Positions 54,437 to 64,000 of a stretch of 64,000 nt of DNA are shown here, piece by piece. The notes below the pieces were generated by a model. That model searched no databases and was not told the DNA's origin. It worked only from the letters and a program-made list of their open reading frames with translations. The position numbers and the translations under genes are program-made. This DNA comes from Polyodon spathula. Its lineage: Eukaryota > Chordata > Actinopteri > Acipenseriformes > Polyodontidae. The stretch covers positions 33,707,446 to 33,771,445 of the forward strand of contig NC_054536.1 in NCBI RefSeq assembly GCF_017654505.1. Direction: 5' to 3'. Position 1 is the stretch's first letter; each line of letters opens with the position of its first letter.

Positions 54437-55949
54437 AACAAATGCCTGACTACAAGATCACCTACAATGCACATTTTTTTTAAATAATGTGACATTTGAA
54501 TGATTCACTCTAAGTGATGAATATGTCTAAAATGAATGAAGGGAAATTAATGTTATTTGTAACAATGGGTTAGCAATAATAGTGTTATGCAAAATGATTA
54601 CATCTGTGGGGGTATTGTACAGAGAATATCTTCATATAACTTAAATCTACTCGTTATCACTTCTAATCGTCACCTTTTGATCACTTCTAATTAAGTAACG
54701 TGTCAAGATTTTTGGAAATCGTGTGTTTTCATGTTAAATTTTGCAATGTCACATTTTTCAATTTGTCAGTTTCTTGTAAGTATTTGGTAAACTACAAAGT
54801 GGTATGTAATGTTAACGTAACATTATTTAGCAGGTTCCATTCGATCTTAAGAAGGAAAATTAGATCATTCTAGGGCAAAACCTTTGGCCATAGCTGTAGT
54901 CACAACTCACCCTTATTAATCTGTTATGAAGGTAGCATAAATGACACTACGAGCCGCAGACCAAAATTTCCATATGGTCGAGAGCTGCAAGACACGTACT
55001 GTAAAACATCCAATGTTTGCGAGCATTGTTGTGCAGTACAGTAGTGGTTACCATCTCTTGATGGTAGCAAAATACACAAGAACAAGGGATAGAACATTGC
55101 ATAGCCTACACAGTTTATGTGTAATTTGTATTGTACTGTAGAACTACAGTGTGCTAAACTTTACCTGTAACACGATGGTGTTTTTCCATTATTGCTGTTC
55201 ATACTGTATGTATTATGCACTTTAAATAAAATATATTCAGTTATTATGAAGTAATAACTGGCTTGATTTCACCAAAAACACCACATAAAAACACATATTT
55301 TTGTAAGTCAGAGCAGCCCTAACACATAAATTGCATTTACAGGTGTTGTTATTGATCTTCTGTTTCCTAAACTAGACCTATTTGTTTACTGCAATGATAT
55401 CTAGTAATCTAAATTTTAAACCATCTCTATTAGCAGTTTTCTTTTAGTTAACTATATTTAAAATGTTTATTCATGAAAATAAATCATATTCATTAATAGT
55501 AACTGTAACTAACTCAAAATAATGTAAAATAATATTTAAATATAGTAACTAAAATATATTCTCCATTTGTGGAGACTTGATAAAAGGAAAACGTAACAGA
55601 ACCAGTGTTACACTGGAGAGTAAAGTTTTCCTAAAAAACAAACTGCAAGTTAACCAAACACAACAAGCACTCTGTTACAAAGCTCTGTTACAAACAGAGC
55701 AAACAATTTTTAGTGCTTTACCTTTAGTTTCTGCCTGTGAAACCTCTTCGACAACTCCCAGGTGAACTTGTGATGAGGACTTGTGAGTACCACTGCTGCT
55801 AAGGCAACATCACCTCCCGCAATGCAATGCAATGCAATGTTGATGCGCAGGGAAAACAAAACTTATCTGAGGTGTTTTGTTTCATGCAATTTATTAGAAC
55901 AAATATCAGTGAAGTTTTGATCGATACCAATATTTATAAAAACCTAAAA

Positions 55950-56910
55950 TATCATCCGCTAATATAAACAGGAGTCATCAACCATTCTTTCAGTGGATGT
56001 CTGTGTCACCAAGAAGGATGCCACCTAATATGCCAGCATCAAAGTCCCAGTAAATGACACTTTCTCGCAGAAAACGAACATCATGAGTGGAACATGGTCA
56101 TCGCACAACACAATTAATAATTCTCATTTCTGCATGTTTAAAGAATTATAACCCTTCCGATTTACGTAAAGGTTTTCATGATCACTTGGGGCTTGTATGC
56201 AGATGTGGGTGCCATCGATACAATCCACGATTCTCCCTGAATTTTTGCTTTATATGAACGATTTGGATTTGATTATTGAGGAAGTAGACATATCTGGACA
56301 TGCGTCATTGCAGTGCCAGTGAAACACGGCAAATGGCACAAGCTTTTGATCTGTGCACATTTATCATGTCCCCTGCAGTGCTTTGAAAAGCCCCACTGGC
56401 ATAAAACCTCAAGGCAATGTATGTATGTATACCTCAAGGTATGACCGGTGAGAGTGCGCTGTTTCTATTTGACACGTATTGCAAATCATCTGAAAGTTAA
56501 TCAATAAACTGAAATAGTTTGACGATGAAAACAAAATCTTTCAAACAGTTCTGACACTGAAAATATTCAAGGGATTAATCCTGTCCCTCAGCACCTGTTC
56601 ATGACTCATTGCCGCTGAGCTGGTTTCGAAGACTATAGACAAGATGAGTCATTCCGTTACTTTTCAGTTGTACTTGTCTTCATGGTGGAGAAATGTAGCT
56701 CTAAACCGACATGTTCATGAAAATACACCTAAGACAAATTTTTTACACCTACTGTTCATAAAGCGTAGGATTTAAGCCCAGGTGTAACTCAAATACACTT
56801 AGGTTCTGGAGAGCAACTTGCGTACATTTTACATCTGGTTTATTCCTAGTTTTAAGTTGTACGTAGCTTAAAGTCAGACCTAAATACAGTTGGTGCAACC
56901 CACCCCTGAT
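55950..56910 (-). pseudogene. PIF/Harbinger (HARBI1-like) transposase relic
   Basis: Minus-strand fragments in several frames: LRFYASGAFQSTAGDMINVH near 56390-56340 (the RFYATGSFQ-type N-terminal block) and RIVDCIDGTHICIQAPSDHE near 56237-56180 followed by NLYVNRKGYNSLNMQ, the DDE domain start with its catalytic Asp. Stops and shifts abound. The right side ends around GGTGCAACCCACCCC (56891-56905), which resembles a Harbinger terminus. The left terminus was not identified. Confidence 0.7.
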
Positions 56911-57051
56911 CTTGTATTTTTGTATGACTATGTGCATATTCAAATATAAAACCCTTTGGTTTTATTTACTCCAGTAGTTAAAAGTATGTCGTATATCGGA
57001 ATGCTTTTTTTTCCCCATATGACTATATTTTTTTCAGAGCAGCCATAAAGT

Positions 57052-57099
57052 ATGGTTTATTTTAAAATATAAGAAATGGTTTATTTTAAAATATAAGAA
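57052..57099. repeat. 24-bp tandem duplication
   Basis: Two identical units beginning ATGGTTTATTTTAAAATATA at 57052 and 57076. Confidence 0.93.
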
Positions 57100-58060
57100 A
57101 TGGAAAAAACACAGAACATTGTTAGGAAAATGCGTGTTCCCTGTTGCTTGCTGTTCCCATTTCATAATGGTATGGGCTGTGCCTGCGTTTCAAATATACC
57201 TCTCCTTACCCTGTTAGTTTGAGATGCAGTCACCCCCATCTGCGACGCCATTAAAATTGCTCAAAGCTAACACCCAAATGAGGACTCTGAAATTATGCAG
57301 GCTACTAGCAGTAATGCGGACAGAAAAGGACGGGGCAAAGCACATCACCGAAATTGCATTACAGGACAAAGGCAGTTTCCTGCCGTTTGTGACAAGTTTT
57401 TTCACCAAAATCAGGGGCAAACGCATTTTTTTGGAGGTTTGTCCCGTCATCAAAATTGAGTCCTAAAACAGCTAATTAATATTTTACAATTCCAGTAGAA
57501 TTTTATATTTTTGTTTTAGTATTTAAGTTGGCTTTGGCAGCTATAATGCAAATTACCAGTTTTGCTTTAAAGAGTAACACATAACTTTAAAAGTCTATTT
57601 CAAAACTATTTTCAAAATGTCTTCTCTGATGCACTGATTGGTTAAGAATTATTGCTCACATTGTCAAACACAGCAATAACGATCCATGATGTGGTGCAGT
57701 GATTTAGAGGACAGATTTCAAACCCCAGTCCACTAGAGCAGGCATTTTGAAAAGAGCTTTAATACAGACTTTAAAGTTAAAGTGTAAAAAGTTGTCAGGA
57801 TATTAACAATGAAAAGAAAAATGACAGGTACGTTATTTAACCAGTTGTAGCAAAACACGGAGACGTATAACGCTATATTTTTTGGAACCCAGCTACTTAC
57901 TCTTTAAGCTACCTGTGCTTTCTCCGCTCCCCATCAGGACAAAACTTAAGAACTGAAGGTCAATAGAATCTAAAACTACCGGTACTGATTATATAATTAG
58001 AACATGAGGTTTGATTTTCTTCAAGCAAAAAATACACATACAAATACAGACAAATCATTA

Positions 58061-58330
<270 letters not shown>

Positions 58331-60548
58331 TTAGGAGAGAGTAAAGTATTAAGGCAAAGCAATAATGCAACCGTTCTAGCAATATTAGATACATTGTATA
58401 TTGGTTCTGGGCTCAACTAAATGAGAATTATACTCAACAAACAGAGAAGCTATTGCTAAAACACATCCTGAGGGTCTAGGATTTAAATGGAAGCTGTTGT
58501 CAAGGAAGATGTGCATTTCAGATATTTCTTATTATTGTTGTTGTTTTTTCACACTACTGGGTGTAAGGGCAATGCTAGCTGGCCTATGGAAGGAGACACA
58601 GGATCAAATGACATCAGCTACCATTGAGCTGTCTTGATTGGCCTAATAGGAGGTGACATTTACTGGAAAGGTCAAGTGAAACCCTGAGGCCTATGTAAGT
58701 GCCTCTTACCTAACCAGTGATAGTATACCCGCTGAGATTTATATATTGTGTTAGCAAAACAGCAAGCACTGAAAAAGAGTCTTATGTTTGCAGTTGAATG
58801 CACCCCAGCAAGCATAGGGACACCATAAATATTTGAATCAGGTTTGACCAGCAGATTTAGATGGGAAGAACAGGTCACAAACTGATTAGGATTCAAGCTT
58901 TCAAGAGATGTAAGTTGTTGTCTTTATAACAGAGGGTTTAGCTTTGTTTTGGTTTACATTGTATTACTTTTAACCACAGGGTAAAATAAGCATATCAGAA
59001 ATGTCATAAGCCCAAAGGTCCTCTATTAGTTATAGTGAAATGCTCTAGAGGCAAAACTTGAGCTATTTTTATCTGCTGAAATGCCATGAATGCATCAGGG
59101 TTTGAAAGAGACTGGATTCAAAGTGTTCAAGTTTATATATTCATTTATACAGCATGTCTACAAGAGGTCCACTGAGATATATTATCCCATTCACATGGAT
59201 GCTTTTTGCCGGCAACATGAAAGAATATAATAAAGCCAATATAATTTAAATAGACTTCAATTAAACTGCATTCCAAATAATTTGACCTCTAATCTAGTAT
59301 TACTACAGTACATTTGTCAATGAATTATGTAAGATGTGTGTGTAATACATGAACGAGTAAGTGTTAAAGATTAAAATATTAATGAATTGTATGAATATAA
59401 TGTTCTTTCAAAACAGAATTTAGTTGTAGTTATTTTTTACAATACTGTATTGTAGCTATTCTATGCTCATTCTTGTCTACATATTTTTAGGAACATGTGT
59501 CATGATAAGTGAAAAAGAGACACAGGATGACATCTGTGCACAAGAAAAGATGTACTGAAATTTGACAAATCCTTATGAGTGGTTAGTTGTTTATTGAACA
59601 TGATTTGTGATATTTTAATGTAGACTACGAGAAAGAAATGTACAGTAGATGGCTTCCCAAAAAAGCAGCCTAAATGTTTATAGTATTTGACCATTTTTAT
59701 TTTAGATGAAAATGTTGCAGTACCCATAAAGATAAAAAGTACTTCTGTTTTACTGTTCACAATAGCCTATGTAACATTCAAGAGTGCATAAAGGACAAAC
59801 CCATAGCATAGCTTATCAGAGATGAAGACTGGCAGGCACTGCTTCTTTGTTTGCAGCAGCGGTGTCAATACTCGCTGTAGGGCAGTGTGTGTGTCTGCGT
59901 GGCTCTCCCAGTCCTGGAGCCAAGAAGTACAACAGGTTATAAAATAATTTTTACTTCTGGAGGTTGTCTTCCAGTTAAAGGGGAAAAGTACTAAATTGTG
60001 AATAATAACTAACAAACACACACACACACACAATATAACGAGAATAACAACTGTAAACTTGTATTTCTTTAAACTGTAATATTTGTTCACCATACTAGCA
60101 ATGAGCTATTCATTTTAAGCACTGCCCAGGTAAGCATTTAAAATGTATGGCAGTGGACAATAAAACAGTTGTAACTATTTTGAACATCTAATATGCTGTA
60201 CGGAATACATAGAAAACATTGAAATATCTGTTGTCTTAGAAAAGTAATACAATGTTATTTCTATTGAAAAACAACACCCAACACAAGAGCATTACGTGTC
60301 AGTGTTACGAACTGTATAGTACAGAGGTGCCTGTTCAGGACAGGTTCTTGTTTACAGTGGAGATCTGAGGAACAACTTACTTTAATTTAAGAAGTAGTCA
60401 GTATGGAAAACTAAGCCAGACAAGAATGTTTCTGGTACTCCTGATTTAACCCCACCACTTTGAATAAAAAAAGCATCATAGGATCTTAAATGTTCATCCT
60501 GTTCAGATGAAATAACAATACAATTTAATGTATGCATTACAAATAACT

Positions 60549-60950
60549 AAGTATAGCAGGGTTCTCCCCAGGCCTTTTCAGCCTGGCTGAAAAAACTTGA
60601 TCCGCCCGTCTTGAAGATGCCACTGTGCCTTTAACAATAAGTATTGATTGTGCTTCTAGCTGACCACTTGCACATTCCTGGGTGAAAAAAAAATAATCTT
60701 GGAATCACGTGACAGCTGTGTTATGTCTTGACACAACATTTAACCAATCAGAGAGTTGAAGGGGCGGGTTTTCAGTGTTAAGAACTTCGAGAGGCTAAAA
60801 CGTTAAAATTACTGCTAAAAAGATAACCGATTATTTTCAAACCAAAAACAGTGGCAATTAATGCAGGGTTTTCAAAATAAGCCGGAGTTTGGCCTAATCC
60901 ACTGCCCAATACTTTATTTGCGCCGGCTACTTAAAAAAAAAATATTACGA
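60549..60950 (+). mobile_element. hAT-like fragment
   Basis: CAGGGTTCTCCCCAGGCC at 60559-60576 resembles a hAT end. Further right, AAGATAACCGATTATTTTCA encodes a KITDYFQTK-like start seen in some hAT transposases, and a second CAGGGTTTTC lies near 60863. No complete frame or paired end. Confidence 0.35.
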
Positions 60951-61762
60951 TTATTTTCGTGCATTATCATTCAGTCAATTTTGTGTCATATTATTGTACT
61001 TTAAGGTGATATAGTACATAATAACTATGCATATGCACCAAAAAAAAAAAGCGCTTATTCCTTTTGTTGTGATATCATAACAGTATGTACCCAGGTGCTT
61101 GTGAGAGATATTGGGGATTCATGTATAGGCTGTACGCCTTAAGAAGAAAGGCATGATGGGATATCAGCTGAACACTTGTCAGCTGACATACAAATGCTTA
61201 AGTGCAGAGTTGCCGGATTAGTACACTGCGGTTTCAAGCAACAGTTATAATGGTGACCAAACGTGTGCGAGTACTGCTGTGTAAAAATAAAAAAAAAATG
61301 TTAAAATGAACAGCTTCATTAAAAAAATGTAGAACAGTGAAAAACTAAAATAGACGTGAATTAACAAAATGCCCTGAAAACTTAACATAAAAGAAAACAA
61401 TTTCAATGAAGCAATAAGCTCAATAATTTAGCTAAAAAGGAAGTGAAAAGGTTACCTTTTTTTTTTTTTATGAACTCCACTAACCCTACGTTATCTTTCC
61501 CCAGTCAAACTGTAGAGTGTCTGAATAAGCTCGGTAATTAAACTATAATAAAAAACAGTAATGAAAAAGAAAATGTAGAACATAAAAACAGCAACCAGAT
61601 ACAGTCAACGAAAGACAAGACACTATTCAAATTGTTTGTAGTATTATATATTTAAGGCAAGTTTATTTTTCTGTTAAAAGTGCTCCCTGCTATAATGTTC
61701 TGCCACCCAGCTGTACAGAATTCTTGGAGAGAACCCTGTAATGGATTATTAAACATAAACTT

Positions 61763-61763
<1 letters not shown>

Positions 61764-61810
<47 letters not shown>
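61764..61810. repeat. (TTA)n microsatellite
   Basis: About 47 bp of perfect TTA repeats. Confidence 0.95.
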
Positions 61811-61811
<1 letters not shown>

Positions 61812-64000
61812 GACTACTACTATAGGCTTGAATACATGTTCCTAAACACAGAAATTATGCTATGAAATTATACGTTAAGACACATCTCATTCTCCGGCCG
61901 GTCTGAGGCACGTGGTAATTATGATGCCGTTGAGGGTAAATTAAAGGCACAATACAGATTTATGAATCGGACGAATAATATGTTAATGAGAAAATTGGTC
62001 TCCAAAGGCACGTTATTCTAACGCCACAATGAGTGATGTTTTTGGACGGTAAACGGCATTTATGCATCACCCGATGAAATACTGTCATGTTAAACACTTA
62101 CTGGCACGAAAAAGGAGATGGTAAGCTTTATGCAAATGGCCAACATATCAGTTCAAGACCATTTTTTTCTTTTACTTTCACTTTTGCGTACCCCCAATTG
62201 AAAACTCCTGTATTAGGATACTGTCTCTACTATTGTATTCAGCCTAATTTGCTGCTACATGTACATGTACATTATGTTACTGTATGAAAACAATCTAGAT
62301 AGGGCATCACTTTACTTTGAACTCTGTTTGAAGACAGCAGCAGAAAGATTAGAACACATTGTAACAAAAGGTTGAGTAGACCTAGAAGCGGGAAACAGAC
62401 ATTGCATTGGTGAAAGTTGAATATTTGCACCTGGGTAATGGTATAAGTATTACTTTAAGTTTAACAGAACTGGGAATCTAATAGCGTACTGCGAAGGGCA
62501 CATTGCTTTTATCAAGCTTATCAAGTTCTTTTTCTCTTTGATACGCAAATGCAAGTTACATACCATAGCATTGTTAATCACAGGAACTGAAAATAGGTTT
62601 TAACAGTGCATTGGATTGCAATGAATTTAAAGTGGATTGACAGATTCCTGAATAATAATTAATAGCTACACCGCATGCAAAACCAAGCTAATTAAGTGTT
62701 CGTAAATACACTGAATTAAAAAGTGCTCCATTCATCCATCATGTGGTACAGCTGACACTGAATTAAGTCAAAACCACATTACTGTCTGTCATATTACCTT
62801 CTGCCTGGCTCTTTTAAGGAAGACTAATTTGAATGCAATGGTTGGTGAGACTAAACAAATCTCTGTTGGTTTTAACATCTTTGATATGAATAGCACATTT
62901 TTCAAGGCAATGCCAGGCTTTTTGTGGAGCACATTGTTCTTCATACATATACAGGCAGAACAAAATAATATAAACACTACATCACTGTGAATTGGGTGTA
63001 CGTCCACCAAGACCACTGATTAATTAATCGTGACAAGCAAAATGGAGCAGTGAGTGATCACTCATGAAACAGTACTGTAATTAGTCCTGTGAAAGGGACA
63101 GACAGCCTATTCACGTGTGTACAAACCATGTGCTACATACCCAGGTTTTGTCCAAACTTTACAGTACTACACAGTGCAATGAATTCCAATGTGTATTTTA
63201 TACACTTAGAAAATAACAAATTACTTAACTGGGATTAAATATAGCATATATATAGCATTTTTATACAACAAATTACTTAAATGGGACAGCTATTCTTAGA
63301 TTGTGTTTCCAGTGGGGGCCCTGAATGATCTGAAGTATAATTGACCTGTTGTGCTGTGACTCTAATAGGCAATAACAGATTTTTGCTCTATGTATTGCAT
63401 AAAAAAGGAAGGGTTTTTATTTTGACACAGTTTAAGCCACCTTCTTGGATTACCAATAATTAAATATAACATGTATTTAGAAGTGCAAACTGTTGGTGTC
63501 AAAATGCTGTATCATAGAATAAATCAATCCTTATTTTAAATAGCGCCTTTCATAGTAGACCACCACCATAAAGTACTATACAAGAATTTGCTAACAAGAA
63601 AATACATAATACTTGAATTACACAGAAATGCATAATACATTTTATACAGTAAAAAAAAATTGAGGGATGCCCTGGAAAAACTTCAGAACCAATATTTTAA
63701 TTTTCTTTAGATAACCTGTCCATGCTTCATATTACCAACTGAATTTTCTGAAGAAGAAAAAAAAAGTATTTTTTTTTTAATTTCCAGAAGACTTTTTATC
63801 ATGGTAATATTAAGCAAATTGAGTTGAATGTTACATTGTGGCCTATGGTTTTTTTCCAGAGCACCCCTCAATTGTGTCACTGCTTTTACCCTTGATCTTC
63901 TTCCAAGGGTCAGCACTATATCTGGAGGAAACAGAGGTTGATTTTTTGAATGCGACACCCCCATTGTTGTGTAAATGCATTTTTATATCTTTTTCGACTA

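Noticed and set aside
57224..57466. 80-codon plus-strand frame with overlapping minus-strand frame
   Set aside because: No recognisable domain, open on both strands, and no splice or expression signals.

Overview
The window is vertebrate genomic DNA and almost entirely intronic. Three short exons on the minus strand (58298-58109, 6311-6132, 1551-1480) encode the N-terminus of a copine. They have clean AG/GT splice borders and join in phase 0 into 141 codons that I recognise as copine-4 (CPNE4), including its whole first C2 domain. The gene runs right to left. Its promoter and 5' noncoding exons must lie beyond 64000, and its second C2 domain and vWA-like copine domain lie left of position 1. 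One intron (6312-58108) is about 51.8 kb and takes up most of the window.

The organism is most likely a ray-finned fish. The mobile-element mix (several Tc1 lineages, L2 and CR1-like LINEs, a tRNA-derived SINE, piggyBac, hAT, Harbinger, LTR elements) fits fish. The CR1-like and SINE sequences look like families I associate with sturgeon or paddlefish. That last placement is from memory and is tentative.

Layout: 1-6.3 kb holds exons and a 628-bp solo LTR. 6.6-9.6 kb has an old SINE, a 5'-truncated Tc1 element, a large TC/TA microsatellite and a second solo LTR. 11.5-13.4 kb is a LINE with a restriction-like endonuclease. 14.0-16.3 kb is an LTR with adjoining internal sequence, then a 0.7-kb inverted-repeat element. 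18.3-23.3 kb is a decayed L2 LINE that contains an LTR which itself contains another LTR. 23.7-26.2 kb is a pogo/Tigger-like remnant and a 1.45-kb Tc1 element. 28.1-28.2 kb has a CRE-centred palindrome. 29.0-33.0 kb is a SINE and a hAT-like element carrying a CR1-like fragment. 34 kb has another solo LTR. 38.6-40.9 kb is a piggyBac with a SINE inserted in it. 42.6-44.0 kb is a Tc1. 45.0-48.6 kb is an unclassified transposon with long inverted repeats and a nearly intact Tc1 inside it. 50.3-51.6 kb is a second copy of the LINE seen at 11.5 kb. 53.2-54.4 kb holds unexplained coding-like remnants. 55.9-56.9 kb is a Harbinger transposase relic. The stretch up to 64 kb is mostly plain AT-rich intron.

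I see no cellular pathway, operon, CRISPR array, rRNA or functional tRNA. The most interesting items are the unclassified transposon at 45.0-48.6 kb, the coding-like relic at 53.2-54.4 kb, the palindrome at 28.2 kb, and the nested insertions that can be dated relative to one another by their target-site duplications. I found no convincing undescribed biological system.
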